Positions 28,406-37,569 of a stretch of DNA of 64,000 nucleotides are shown here, piece after piece. The notes below the pieces were generated by a model. That model did no database searches. It was given only the letters and a program-made list of their open reading frames with translations, and was not told the DNA's origin. The stretch is from Micromonospora fulviviridis (GTDB taxonomy: Bacteria > Actinomycetota > Actinomycetes > Mycobacteriales > Micromonosporaceae): the NCBI RefSeq assembly GCF_014648395.1, contig NZ_BMRA01000011.1, positions 154,921 to 218,920 on the forward strand. Direction: 5' to 3'. Positions within the stretch are counted from its first letter, which is position 1, and every line of letters starts with the position of its first letter. The position numbers and the translations under genes were made by a program.

Positions 28406-28552
28406 CGGAGGTGGGCTGTCCACGGGGTGCGGGGGTGCCTCGGTCCTTCCTTCCTAACGAGCGAACCGGCCATCCGCACCGGCCTGTTTCACGGCTCTCC
28501 GGCCCTTCTCGTGAGGGGCGCGTCCGGGGGTCGGAGGATGCACGGCGGCGCG

Positions 28553-28568
28553 TGTTTCACGTGAAACA
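28553..28568. other. parS: parS site 2 (perfect)
   Basis: TGTTTCACGTGAAACA, perfect 16-bp ParB consensus palindrome. Confidence 0.97.
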
Positions 28569-28774
28569 GCTCCCCAGCCGAGACCACGGGAATCGCGGGC
28601 CGCGTCGGTCAAGGCAGCAGAGCGCCCACTGCGCTCGACCCCAGCAATGTTCTTGGCGGCTCGGATGCGGCGGCCTGGCTCACCCTTGGAAGAGCTCAGC
28701 TCGCTTGTCCGCACCCCTCGAACCTCTCCGGTTGTCGCAACCTCGGGCCGCCTGCAACCAGCCGGCCGACCCGA

Positions 28775-28920
28775 TGCTCGGTCGAGCCGGTGCCCGGCCG
28801 ACGCGATGCCCGGCCGGCCCGATACCGGGCCGACGCGATGCCCGGCCGGCCCGGTGCCCGAACGACGCGATGCCGGGCCGGCCCGATACCCGGCCGACCC
28901 GATACCTGGCCGACCGGCAG
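28775..28920. repeat. Degenerate ~15-bp tandem repeats
   Basis: About ten imperfect copies of a 15-base unit such as GATGCCCGGCCGGCC / GATACCCGGCCGACC. The period is divisible by three, so several frames stay open and give spurious repetitive peptides. Confidence 0.75.
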
Positions 28921-29348
28921 CCGGCGGCCTCCGGGGCGCGCCCTCCCGCATGCCTCGGCACGATGTGCCGCAACGTGGTGGGCAAGGTTGCATCCACGGC
29001 CCGGCCGGCGGGGGCGCTGCGCGGGGACATGACGGTCTCTGGCGACCTGCGCCTGAGAGTTCCCCAGTTCTTGGCCAGCAGCGGCTCGAACCCTCGCCGG
29101 TCCAGGTCCTCGAAGGGTCCGCGTGACCGACGAGATTTGGATGGCGGCAAGTCCCGGCAGCTGCCTCACGCCCCGTGAACATCCCTCGAGGAGCCGCGAG
29201 GTCGGCCCAGATCCGGGAGGCGAGGTGTGCTCGCCAGGTTGGGGGCAAGCAGCCAACCCCGTTCGGTCACGGTGCGGCCGGATCGAAGGTTCAGCGGGTC
29301 GGCCCGGCGGCAGGGTGCCGCGCCCGTCCGGTGGAGGGGCTAGGCCGG

Positions 29349-29364
29349 CGTTTCACGTGAAACA
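29349..29364. other. parS: parS site 3
   Basis: CGTTTCACGTGAAACA, one mismatch from consensus. Confidence 0.93.
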
Positions 29365-30000
29365 GGAAAGTGGGCGGTGCCGCTCATGCGTGAGAGCGGG
29401 ACGTTCCGGGGCCGGCACCTGAAGCTCGGTTCTCTCGCTGGTCGACGGGGAGCGGAACATCGCCCGGCCGGCAACCCGCGCACGGCTCACCGTGCGATCC
29501 CGAGGGAGGCCCCGGACCGGCCGCCTTGCTTGCGGACGGGTTGGTCGGCCGCCGACTTCTTGGCCACACGTCTCGGCTCACAGTCCGGGCTCCCTGACGG
29601 CAGTGCGATGGGGCGGAGCGTGCTTTCGCGCCGCCACCGTCCAGCCCTTGGTGGCGAGTTGACTCAACGCCCTGCGGCCGTGAAGACCGGCGAACGACGG
29701 GTGAGCGGCACCGCGGGCATAGGAGTGATCCCCGCGCCCGTTCAGCACCTCAGAGCCGGGTCCAGATCGGGGCGGACCTCCCCGCTGCCACCAAGGCGAC
29801 GGCAGACGCTCCAGAAGGTCTCACAGCTCTCGGCATGAATGGTCTGCCGGACAGGAGCCGATGCCAGGAAGCAGCGGACCGCGACGGCCGGAGCGAGAGA
29901 GCACGAGTCAACAGACGGACATCGGCAAGGAGGCTTCGCAGTGATTGCGACTCCACGGCCACGGCACGAGCGTCGGCGGAGGCTGCCGAGCAAAGACGCC

Positions 30001-30265
30001 ACCGCGCAGGGGCACCGCCGGGCAGGGGGGCACCGCCGGGCAGGGGTCGCCATCGGGCCGGGTTGCCACGGGGCGGGAGGCGCCACGGGGCAGGGGTAGC
30101 CACCGGGCAGGGTTGCCACGGGGCAGGAGGCGCCACCGGGCAGGCGCCTGCCCGGGCCGAGGCACCGCCCGAGCCGAGGCACCGCCCGAGCAGAGGCGCC
30201 GCCCAAGCAGAGGCCGCCGCCCAAGCAGAGGCCGCCGCCCGGGCAGAGGCCAACGGGCAGGGGTC
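30001..30265. repeat. Second block of 15-18-bp GC-rich repeats
   Basis: Units such as GCCACCGGGCAGGGGT and then GAGGCCGCCGCCCAAGCA recur with periods of about 15-18 bases. Neither strand gives a protein-like product. Different in sequence from the block at 28775. Confidence 0.7.
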
Positions 30266-30626
30266 CCACGGTGCAGAGGTGCCGCTGGGCGGAGGCCGCT
30301 GGCGCGCAGACGTGCCGCCGAGGCAAGCGGTACCTCTGCGGCAAGGCTCACCGCCGGGCAGGCGACGCCGACTGGCATGTCGGTGGGCAGCGCCGACCGC
30401 ACACGGGCGTCGGCGCACGAGCTAGGCGGCGGCCGCCAACGGAGCCGGCGGTGAAGGAGGCCGCCGCGCTGGCGACCGGTGGAGCGCCCGGGGCACCAGG
30501 CTGCTCAGTGACCGGGCTGGCCCGGCGCCCAACCCGCACAGCGCGCGACTGTTGCTGGCGGTGAGCGGCGGCGGGAACGATCAGTGACAGAGTCTCCGTG
30601 AAACCGAGTTCCTCGACTCACATCAC

Positions 30627-30642
30627 CGTTTCACGTGAAACG
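30627..30642. other. parS: parS site 4
   Basis: CGTTTCACGTGAAACG, symmetric, differing from consensus only at the two outer bases. Confidence 0.92.
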
Positions 30643-31152
30643 TGCCCCGGCCCTGAGCCCACCCTTCTGACGGTATCGGGTGGCCGCCTGGAGCCCGCTA
30701 GCAAGCCCATGCGAACTGTCGAGGCTGGCCGCAGGTGCACAGGGCTCGTCCGGCCTCCAACAGGCGACTGGGAGAAGTAGCGGAGAGAACCCGACGGCCC
30801 TGCCCATGGCAGGCCCCAGGAGCCTCCACAGTTGGACCTCAGCCGGTCCGAACCCTGCGGCACCCCTCACGGATACCCGTCCACCGTCCTGATGCGCTCA
30901 GGACGCTCTCACGGCCGCCCCTTCCACCCTGGGGCCGACTTCCCCCGAAGCCGGCCGCCCGGGCCGGCTCTCATCGGCACCATCACCGAAAAGAACAACC
31001 AGCACGGCGACACAGCGAGGTAACCCACCTCCAGCGTCACCAACGAACACCCAGCCGACCGGATCCCGCGCCATCCGGCCCGCAGACCCTCCAAACGATT
31101 CGGCCGCGTCGCCCCCGCAGGGACCACGCGGCCGAGACCGACAGGGACGTAC

Positions 31153-32208
31153 TCACTCCCCGGGCTGTTCCTCGTGGCCCACACCGATGATCCCGACGAT
31201 CCGCTCCAGGTCGTCGACCGTCGCGAACTCGATCGTGATCTTCCCCTTGCTCCGGCCGATGTCGACCTTCACCCGGGTGTCGAACCGGTCGGAGAGCCGA
31301 TCGGCGAGGTCCGTCAGCGCGGGCGCGTGCGGCTTCGGCCGGCGCTTCGCGGCCGGGGTCTTCGCCGGGCCGTCGGCGAGCGCCAGGGCGACGAGTTCCT
31401 CGGTGGCGCGCACGGAGATGCCCTCGGCGACGATGCGCTTGGCGAGCTGCTCCTGCGCCTCGGCGTCGTCGAGGCTGAGCAGGGCACGGGCGTGGCCGGC
31501 GGAGAGCACCCCGGCGGCGACCCGGCGCTGCACGTGGGCGGGCAGGTTCATCAGCCGGATCGTGTTGGAGATCTGCGGCCGGCTCCGGCCGATCCGGCGG
31601 GCCAGCTCCTCGTGCGTCGCGCCGAACTCCTCCAGCAGTTGCTGGTACGCGGCCGCCTCTTCCAGCGGGTTGAGGTTGGCCCGGTGGATGTTCTCCAGCA
31701 GCGCGTCCCGGAGCATCGCGTCGTCCTTGGTGTCCCGGACGATGGCGGGGATGCTCTCCCGGCCGACCGCCTGGGCCGCACGCCAGCGCCGCTCGCCCAT
31801 GACGAGTTCGTACTTCTCGCTGTCGAGCTGGCGCACCACGATCGGCTGGAGGAAACCCACCTCCTGGATCGAGGTCTTCAGCTCCTCCAGCGCCTCCTCG
31901 TCGAAGACGTGCCGGGGCTGCTTCGGGTTCGGCACGATGCTGTCGACCGGGATCTCGGCGAAGCGGGCTCCCGGGACCGGGCTCAGTTGCGGCTCCGGCT
32001 CCGCGGCCGGGGCGGCCGGCGTGGCCACCTCGCCGGCGCCGGCGGCTCCGTTCACGACCGCCGCCGGACCACCGGCGGGGATGGCCGGGGCGGCCGCCGC
32101 CGTACCGTTCTCGGTTTCGGCGGTCGCCGGGGCGCTGCCCGGCGCGGGTCCGGTGGGGATGAGGGCACCGAGCCCCCGGCCCAGTCCGCCGCGAGGACGG
32201 TTCTTCAT
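31153..32208 (-). CDS. parB: Chromosome partitioning protein ParB
   Basis: 351 residues. Opens with MKNRPRGGLGRGLGALIPTG, then an Ala-rich linker. The CTP-binding/ParB N-terminal domain follows (PNPKQPRHVFDEEALEELKTSI, VMGERRWRAAQAVG, ALLENIHRANLNPLEEA). The helix-turn-helix (EELARRIGRSRPQISNTIRLMNL, AGVLSAGHARALLSL) reads parS. The C-terminus (VKVDIGRSKGKITIEFATVDDLERIVGII) dimerises. It loads on parS sites and slides as a clamp to segregate origins, with ParA encoded 27 bases upstream. Confidence 0.97.
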   Translation of the reverse strand: MKNRPRGGLGRGLGALIPTGPAPGSAPATAETENGTAAAAPAIPAGGPAAVVNGAAGAGEVATPAAPAAEPEPQLSPVPGARFAEIPVDSIVPNPKQPRHVFDEEALEELKTSIQEVGFLQPIVVRQLDSEKYELVMGERRWRAAQAVGRESIPAIVRDTKDDAMLRDALLENIHRANLNPLEEAAAYQQLLEEFGATHEELARRIGRSRPQISNTIRLMNLPAHVQRRVAAGVLSAGHARALLSLDDAEAQEQLAKRIVAEGISVRATEELVALALADGPAKTPAAKRRPKPHAPALTDLADRLSDRFDTRVKVDIGRSKGKITIEFATVDDLERIVGIIGVGHEEQPGE

Positions 32209-32235
32209 GCGACGCCTCCCAGCGACTTCTCCGCA

Positions 32236-33603
32236 CTACGCATTCCGGCTCACCGGCTCCATGACGCCTCGCTCGGCAATTTCCTGAGCGGCCTCGAAGT
32301 AGCTCGTGGCCCCCCGCGAACCGGGATCGTAGGTCATCACGGACTGCCCGTAGCTGGGTGCCTCGGAGACCCGCACGTTCCGGGGGATCACGGCCTGGAG
32401 CACCTTGTCCCCGAAGTGGTTCCGGACGTCCTGCTCCACCGCATCGGCCAACCGGGTGCGCCGGTCGTACATGGTGAGCAGGATGGTGGAGACTTCGAGC
32501 TTCGGGTTGAGGTGCTGGCGTACCAGGTTGATGTTCTGGATCAGCTGGTTGAGGCCCTCCAGCGCGTAGTACTCGCACTGGATGGGGATCAGCACCTCCT
32601 GCGCGGCGACCAGCGCGTTGACGGTCAGCAGGCCGAGCGACGGCGGGCAGTCGATGAAGACGTAGTCGAAGTGCCCCGGGTACGCGGCGATGGCGCGAGC
32701 CAGCCGGGACTCCCGGGCGACCACCGAGACCAGCTCGATCTCCGCGCCCGCCAGGTCGATGGTGGCCGGTACGCACCACAGGTTCGGGATGCCCTCGACG
32801 GCCTGGGCCACCTCCTCCAGCGGCACGCTGTCGATCAGGCAGTCGTAGACGTCCGGCACCCCGGTGTGGTGCGGCACGTTGAGCCCGGTGGAGGCGTTGC
32901 CCTGCGGGTCGAGGTCGACCACCAGCACCCGGTTGCCGTGCAGGGCGAGCGCCACCGCCAGGTTCACCGTGGTCGTGGTCTTGCCCACGCCACCCTTCTG
33001 GTTGGCGACGCACATCACCCGGGTCCGTTCGGGGCGGGGCATGGTGACCTCACCACTGGGATTCAGGATCTGCACGGCGCGCATAGCCTCCATAGCCAAC
33101 GGTGGGTCATCCTCTTCGCGCGTCGGGGTTTCACGTGAAACGTACGTGCTCGCGGCGGGTGCGGCGCCGTAGCCGGCGGCCGGTGGCGTGTCGGCAGGGG
33201 CAGCCGCGCCGACGGCCACGTCCGGGGCAGCTTCGGGGGTGGGCTGCTGCGGCACGGCCACCACCGGCGGCTGCGGCTCGTAGCGCGCGGGGACCGCCGC
33301 GTTGCCGCGTACCGGGGCCGGACGAGGGGCGGGCGCGTTCGCCGGGCCGCCGTTCGGGTCGTGGGGATCCCGGGCCAGCGGCACGTTCGCCGGTACGGAT
33401 GACGTCGGCCGCACGCCACCCGCCGACGGCGCCTCCCGGCGCACCACCGGATCGCAGTCGGGGGGACGCGTGGACGGGTCGTCGGGCTCACCGCTCGCCG
33501 GCCAGCCCTGGTAGGTGGTTTCACGTGAAACGGGGCCGGTGGCAGAGGGCTGCCCTCCAGGCCCGGTCACCCGTGGATCGTCGTACCTGCCGTCGTCATG
33601 CAC
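32236..33603 (-). CDS. parA: Chromosome partitioning ATPase ParA (Soj), extended N-terminus
   Basis: 455 residues from GTG 33603. Residues ~195-450 are the deviant-Walker ATPase (CVANQKGGVGKTTTTVNLAVALA, VLVVDLDPQGNAST, DYVFIDCPPSLGLLTVNAL). The first ~185 residues are Pro/Ala-rich and probably disordered. Two parS sites lie in this N-terminal coding part and encode VSRET both times. An internal start nearer the ATPase (MPRPERTRVM) cannot be ruled out, although the open frame and parS-coded peptides favour translation of the extension. Confidence 0.93.
   Translation of the reverse strand: MHDDGRYDDPRVTGPGGQPSATGPVSRETTYQGWPASGEPDDPSTRPPDCDPVVRREAPSAGGVRPTSSVPANVPLARDPHDPNGGPANAPAPRPAPVRGNAAVPARYEPQPPVVAVPQQPTPEAAPDVAVGAAAPADTPPAAGYGAAPAASTYVSRETPTREEDDPPLAMEAMRAVQILNPSGEVTMPRPERTRVMCVANQKGGVGKTTTTVNLAVALALHGNRVLVVDLDPQGNASTGLNVPHHTGVPDVYDCLIDSVPLEEVAQAVEGIPNLWCVPATIDLAGAEIELVSVVARESRLARAIAAYPGHFDYVFIDCPPSLGLLTVNALVAAQEVLIPIQCEYYALEGLNQLIQNINLVRQHLNPKLEVSTILLTMYDRRTRLADAVEQDVRNHFGDKVLQAVIPRNVRVSEAPSYGQSVMTYDPGSRGATSYFEAAQEIAERGVMEPVSRNA
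33127..33142. other. parS: parS site 5, inside parA
   Basis: GGTTTCACGTGAAACG. Read on the parA strand it encodes part of TYVSRETP. Core TTTCACGTGAAA is intact. Confidence 0.9.
33517..33532. other. parS: parS site 6, inside parA
   Basis: GGTTTCACGTGAAACG, in the parA N-terminal coding region, encoding PVSRETT. Identical to site 5. Confidence 0.9.
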
Positions 33604-33843
33604 CTGTCATCCCTGCCCGCTCCGGATGGTCGGTCCGCACCCCGTCATTCAGGCCCCCGCGCTCACCGCGCGGCGTCACCGGCCCGGTGGGAGCGGTCGG
33701 GTTCGGGTGCGCCCGGCACCGCCGCTCCACACTATCGACGCGCGGCCAGCCTACGGCCGACGGGCGCAGCGGGTCCACGTCGGGTTCTGATCGATCAGCT
33801 CACGCCCACCCGGTCCGACGACCGGGTGGGCGTCCGGAAAGCC

Positions 33844-35031
33844 TTACCGCGTCAGCGGTCCCGACCCTGGGGAGCCGCGGCGGCGACCGCCCCGCGAGCG
33901 CTTCGGCTTCTTCTTCCTGGCCGGGCCGACCATCCGTTCGCGGACCACCTCGATCACCGTCGCGGGCGGATCGATCACGCCGTCCCCGCACCGGTGCAAC
34001 TCCGGTTCGCCGCCGCCGAGCCGGGCCACCGCCGCGGCGTGCTCGGCGATCTCCTCGGCGGCGGAGGCGCCCTTGAGCGCCATGAGCCGACCGCCGGGCA
34101 CCGCCAGCGGAAGACACCAGGCGGCGAGCCGGTCCAGCGCGGCCACGGCGCGCGCGGTGACGATGTCGGCGGTCAGTGGATCCCGGTCACGCGATCCGGC
34201 CGCGGCCTCCTCGGCGCGGCCGCGGAACACCCGGACCGATCTGGTCAGCCCCAGGTGCTGCACCGCCTCGATCAGGAAGGAGGTCCGCCGGGCGAGCGGC
34301 TCCACCAGGGTCACGGCGAGGTCGGGGCGCGCAATGGCCAGCACCAGACCGGGCAGGCCCGCCCCGGAGCCGACGTCGATGACGCTGGCCCCCTCCGGGA
34401 TGCGTTCGGCCATCGCCGCGCAGTTGAGCAGGTGACGGTCCCAGAGCCGAGGCGTCTCGCGGGGGCCGATCAGGCCGCGTACCACCCCGTCCGTGGCCAG
34501 CAGTTCCGCGTACGCGGCGGCCAGGTCGAGCCGGTCGCCGAAGAGGGTACGGGCGGCGCCCGCCAACTCGGGCGGCAACGTCGCCTCCGCCGGGGACGGC
34601 TGCTCGCCGGCGGACCGGTCCGCACCGTCCACGAAGGACCGTCCCGCCTCCTCGTCGCCGGGGGCCGCGGCGCCCCGGTCACCGGGAGGCGGCGCAGCGG
34701 CAGCGGCCGGCTCGGCGAACACCGGGTCGACGGGACCGGCGGGAGTGGCCGGGGCCGGCATCGGGGACCCGCCCGGCGGCAGGGGCTCGCTGAAGAGAGC
34801 CGGCGTCACCTCGGCGGCAGGGTCCACCGCCACGACCGGCTCCGGGGCGGACTCGCCGGAGAAGGTCGGATCCGCCGGGGTCGCGGGCCCCGCCGGCACC
34901 GCGGGATCAGCGGGGACGTCACCGGCAGCGAAGACGGGGTCCACGGCCGGGTCGGGGTGGACAGGGGACGGCCCGGGCGGCGCCCCGCCCGGGCCGGTCA
35001 CGGCACCCGCCGTCGTCTCGTCGGAAGCCAC
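33844..35031 (-). CDS. rsmG: 16S rRNA (guanine-N7) methyltransferase RsmG, with long N-terminal extension
   Basis: 395 residues from GTG 35031, five bases after the jag stop. The last ~210 residues are the GidB/RsmG methyltransferase that modifies G527 (E. coli numbering) of 16S rRNA (LWDRHLLNCAAMAERIPEGASVIDVGSGAGLPGLVLAI, TARAVAALDRLAAW). The preceding ~180 residues are Pro/Ala/Asp-rich with no recognised fold. The usual length is 210-240. An internal start near LPPELAGAARTLFGDR may be the true one. Ends in a basic tail (KKKPKRSRGGRRRG). Confidence 0.9.
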   Translation of the reverse strand: MASDETTAGAVTGPGGAPPGPSPVHPDPAVDPVFAAGDVPADPAVPAGPATPADPTFSGESAPEPVVAVDPAAEVTPALFSEPLPPGGSPMPAPATPAGPVDPVFAEPAAAAAPPPGDRGAAAPGDEEAGRSFVDGADRSAGEQPSPAEATLPPELAGAARTLFGDRLDLAAAYAELLATDGVVRGLIGPRETPRLWDRHLLNCAAMAERIPEGASVIDVGSGAGLPGLVLAIARPDLAVTLVEPLARRTSFLIEAVQHLGLTRSVRVFRGRAEEAAAGSRDRDPLTADIVTARAVAALDRLAAWCLPLAVPGGRLMALKGASAAEEIAEHAAAVARLGGGEPELHRCGDGVIDPPATVIEVVRERMVGPARKKKPKRSRGGRRRGSPGSGPLTR

Positions 35032-35036
35032 CCGGG

Positions 35037-35621
35037 TCAGTCCGCCACCGGCCGGACCACGATCCGGCGGTTCGGCTCGACGCCCTCGGACTCGCTCTCC
35101 ACGCCGCTCATCGCGTTGACCACGTCGTGCACGCACTTGCGCTCGAAGGCGGACATCGGCTCCAGGCGCACCGGCTCGCCGTACTCCTTGACCTTCTCCA
35201 CCGCGTTCTTGGCGACGGCGGCCAGCTCCTTGCGCCGGGCGGCGCGGTAGCCGCCGACGTCGAGCAGCAGGCGGCTGGGCGAACCGGTCTGGCGGAACAC
35301 CGCGAGCCGGGCCAGCTCCTGCAGCGCCTCCAGGGTGGCGCCGCGCTGACCGACCAGGTTCTGCAGGCGGGCGCCGACTACCTCGACGACCGGGCGGCCG
35401 CCGGAGACCAGCTCGTCGATGTCGCCGTCGTAGTCGAGGATGTCGAGCAGGCCCTCGACGTAGTCGGCGGCGATCTCGCTCTGCCGGAACAGGTCGCTGT
35501 CGGCGGGGGCCTTCTTCTCCCGGGCCTCGGCCTGGGTCTCCTCGGCCTCCTCGGTGGTGGCGGCCGGCGCGCCCTCCTCGTCCAGGGACTGGTCGGCGCT
35601 GGGGATGCTGGTGTCGGTCAC
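35037..35621 (-). CDS. Jag/KhpB family RNA-binding protein
   Basis: 194 residues from GTG 35621, preceded by GGAGATGAG. After an acidic N-terminus comes a KH domain (GRPVVEVVGARLQNLVGQRGATLEALQELARLAVF) and an R3H domain (LEPMSAFERKCVHDVVNAMSGVESESEGVEPNRRIVVRP). Binds single-stranded RNA; the family affects cell-wall synthesis and division. Between yidC and rsmG as in most bacteria. Confidence 0.95.
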   Translation of the reverse strand: MTDTSIPSADQSLDEEGAPAATTEEAEETQAEAREKKAPADSDLFRQSEIAADYVEGLLDILDYDGDIDELVSGGRPVVEVVGARLQNLVGQRGATLEALQELARLAVFRQTGSPSRLLLDVGGYRAARRKELAAVAKNAVEKVKEYGEPVRLEPMSAFERKCVHDVVNAMSGVESESEGVEPNRRIVVRPVAD

Positions 35622-35838
35622 GGTCTCATCTCCGTACTCGCTCGGCCGGACCGTCGGGTCCGCTGGTCTCCCGAGGGCCGGCGGGAGGTTTCGCCGGTGC
35701 CCTCGGGCACGTCTGTACGGGCCAGTTTCGCCCGTGACCGCGCTCCGCGCGGCGGTTCCGGCCCGGCGCCGACCTCTCGGTGGCAGCTCGGGGGCCGGAA
35801 CGGGCCGCCACCGGATCTCCGGCGGCGGCCCGGTGGGC

Positions 35839-36840
35839 TCAGCCCTGTCGCTTGGCGGGGCGGCCGCCGCTCTTCTTCGGGTTGACCGGCTTGGCGCCGG
35901 GCTTCGGGCCGGCCACCTTGGGGGCGGCGGCCGGGGCCTTGACCGCCGGCTGGGCGGTCTTGCGGCCGAGCAGGCCACCGGTCCGGGCCGGCTGAGCGGC
36001 GGTCTTGCCGCCGGTGGTCTTGCCCGCGGTGCTGTTCTTCGGCGGCACCAGCGGCGGGAACTTCCGCAGCACCCACTGCTGCTGGCCGAGGGTGAAGAGG
36101 TTGTTGGTGACCCAGTAGATGATCACGCCGATCGGGAAGATCGCGCCAGAGATGAGCAGCGAGAACGGGATGCCGTAGAGCATCAGCCGCTGCACCATGC
36201 GCTGCTGCGGGTCCTCCGCCCAGCCGGTCTTGAGGATCATCTGCCGGCTGGTCAGGTAGGTCGTGGCGATCATGATGCAGACCAGCACGCCGGCGACGAT
36301 CTTCACGGTGGTCAGGTTCGCACCGAGCGACGCCATCTCGGCGGCGGTGGAGCCGAACTTCCCGGAGATCGGAGCAGAGAAGAGCTTCGCGTTCGAGGCG
36401 CTGTTGAACTGCTCGACGGTCCAGCCGTACAGGGTCTTGCCCTGGTTGTCGGGGTTGAGCCGCTTGAGCGTGTGGAACAGGCCGAGGAAGACCGGGATCT
36501 GGAGGAACATCGGAAGGCAGCCCATGAGCGGGTTGGCCTTTTCCTTCCGGTAGAGCTCCATCATCTCCTTCTGGAGCGTCTCCCGGTCACCCTTGTGCTT
36601 CTCCTGCAGCTCCTTGACCTTGGGCTGCAGCGCCTGCATGGCCCGCTGCGACTTGATCTGCTTGACGAAGACCGGGAACAGGATGACCCGGACAGTCACC
36701 ACCAGGAAGATGATGGAGAGGATCCAGGCCCAGTTCGTACCGATCACGGCGTCGACCGAGACCCCGATGGCGTCCCAGGCCGAGTGCCAGGTCAGCAGGA
36801 TCCACGAGATCGCGTAGTAGATCCAGTCGAGACTAAACAC
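35839..36840 (-). CDS. yidC: YidC/Oxa1 membrane protein insertase
   Basis: 333 residues starting MFSLDWIYYAISWILLTWHSAWDAIG. About five membrane segments, with the 60KD_IMP pattern ILSIIFLVVTVRVILFPVFVKQIKSQRAMQALQPKVKELQEKHKGD, MGCLPMFLQIPVFLGLFHTL and WVTNNLFTLGQQ. It has a long Lys/Ala/Pro cytoplasmic tail that probably contacts ribosomes. It inserts membrane proteins alone or with SecYEG. Starts immediately after the yidD stop. Confidence 0.96.
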   Translation of the reverse strand: MFSLDWIYYAISWILLTWHSAWDAIGVSVDAVIGTNWAWILSIIFLVVTVRVILFPVFVKQIKSQRAMQALQPKVKELQEKHKGDRETLQKEMMELYRKEKANPLMGCLPMFLQIPVFLGLFHTLKRLNPDNQGKTLYGWTVEQFNSASNAKLFSAPISGKFGSTAAEMASLGANLTTVKIVAGVLVCIMIATTYLTSRQMILKTGWAEDPQQRMVQRLMLYGIPFSLLISGAIFPIGVIIYWVTNNLFTLGQQQWVLRKFPPLVPPKNSTAGKTTGGKTAAQPARTGGLLGRKTAQPAVKAPAAAPKVAGPKPGAKPVNPKKSGGRPAKRQG

Positions 36841-37125
36841 TCAGGCTCCAGTCACGTCGGCACGGCGGCGGCCGCCCGGCTCCGGCACCGGGTCGTGTCC
36901 ACCAGGGTGGAAGGGGTGGCAGCGCGACAGCCGCCGGACCGCCAGCCAGGCCCCCCGCAGCGCACCGTGCCGGGAGACCGCCTCGACGGCGTAGGCACTG
37001 CACGACGGGTAGAACCGGCAGCGGGCCGGCAGTGCCGGACTTATCCACCGACGGTACGCGATGATGGGCGCCAACAGCATGCGGGCACCGGTTGTAGGCC
37101 GCGGCGGGGAAGTGCGCTCGGTCAC
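36841..37125 (-). CDS. yidD: Membrane protein insertion efficiency factor YidD
   Basis: 94 residues with the family signature IIAYRRWISPALPARCRFYPSCSAYAVEAVSRHGALRGAWLAVRRLSRCHPFHPGGHDPVP. Its GTG start overlaps the rnpA stop by four bases, and its stop abuts the yidC start, so translation is tightly coupled. Confidence 0.96.
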   Translation of the reverse strand: MTERTSPPRPTTGARMLLAPIIAYRRWISPALPARCRFYPSCSAYAVEAVSRHGALRGAWLAVRRLSRCHPFHPGGHDPVPEPGGRRRADVTGA

Positions 37126-37535
37126 CGGGACCGCCGGCCCCGGGGGGTGCGCGCGGCGGCGAGGGCGGCGTCCAGGTCGGCCCCGAGCCGGGCGTACGAC
37201 GCCTCGGCGGCCGGCGGCAGGGCGCGTACCACCAGGGTGCTGCCGGCGGGCAGGTCGTCCAGCCGCTCGCGGACCAGGTGGCGAAGCCGTCGGCGGACCT
37301 TGTTCCGGACCACGGCGTTGCCGACGGCCTTGGACACGACGAAGCCGGCGCGGCGGGGTGCGGAGGTCTCCGCACCGCTGCTCCGCGCCGGCTCCGGCGA
37401 GGTTGTCGCGGTAGGTCCGGTCTGCTCGGGGAGGGTCAGGTGGACCACGACGGCGCCACGGCCGACGCGGCGGCCACCCCGGACCGCTGCGGCGAAGTCG
37501 CTACTGCGCCGCAGTCGTTGCGCGGCCGCCAGCAC
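37122..37535 (-). CDS. rnpA: Ribonuclease P protein component
   Basis: 137 residues from GTG 37535 (VLAAAQRLRRSSDFAAAVRGGRRVGRG). The conserved RNA-binding motif is VSKAVGNAVVRNKVRRRLRHLVRE. Assists the RNase P RNA in tRNA 5' maturation. An insertion of about 20 residues (TGPTATTSPEPARSSGAETS) separates strands beta 2 and 3. Lies 34 bases after rpmH, the usual order. Confidence 0.95.
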   Translation of the reverse strand: MLAAAQRLRRSSDFAAAVRGGRRVGRGAVVVHLTLPEQTGPTATTSPEPARSSGAETSAPRRAGFVVSKAVGNAVVRNKVRRRLRHLVRERLDDLPAGSTLVVRALPPAAEASYARLGADLDAALAAARTPRGRRSR

Positions 37536-37569
37536 GACTGCCCACGTCCCCGGACCGGACCGGTCGGCC

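Larger units (their letters stand above)
28196..31152. other. Gene-poor parS region between HIT-like gene and parB
   Basis: Almost 3 kb in which I find no convincing gene. Open frames exist on both strands, but they arise from short GC-rich repeats and have composition unlike neighbouring proteins. It contains four parS sites (28359, 28553, 29349, 30627) and DnaA boxes near 28279-28405. It also holds two tandem-repeat blocks (about 28775-28920 and 30001-30265). Most likely the origin-proximal centromere for ParB loading. Confidence 0.7.

Noticed and set aside
28487..28496. TGTTTCACGG, a possible further parS
   Set aside because: Only the left half of the palindrome is present; the right half (GTGAAAC) is missing.
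28454..29248. A 264-codon minus-strand frame in the parS region
   Set aside because: Its peptide derives largely from 15-bp repeats and crosses a parS site; no ribosome site, no domain, composition unlike other proteins here.
28775..30265. The tandem repeats as a CRISPR array
   Set aside because: Units are contiguous, degenerate and GC-rich, without unique spacers or cas genes.
29742..30425. Overlapping 200-residue-class frames on both strands (repeat-rich)
   Set aside because: Several frames are open at once because the repeat period is a multiple of three. No coding bias favours one of them.
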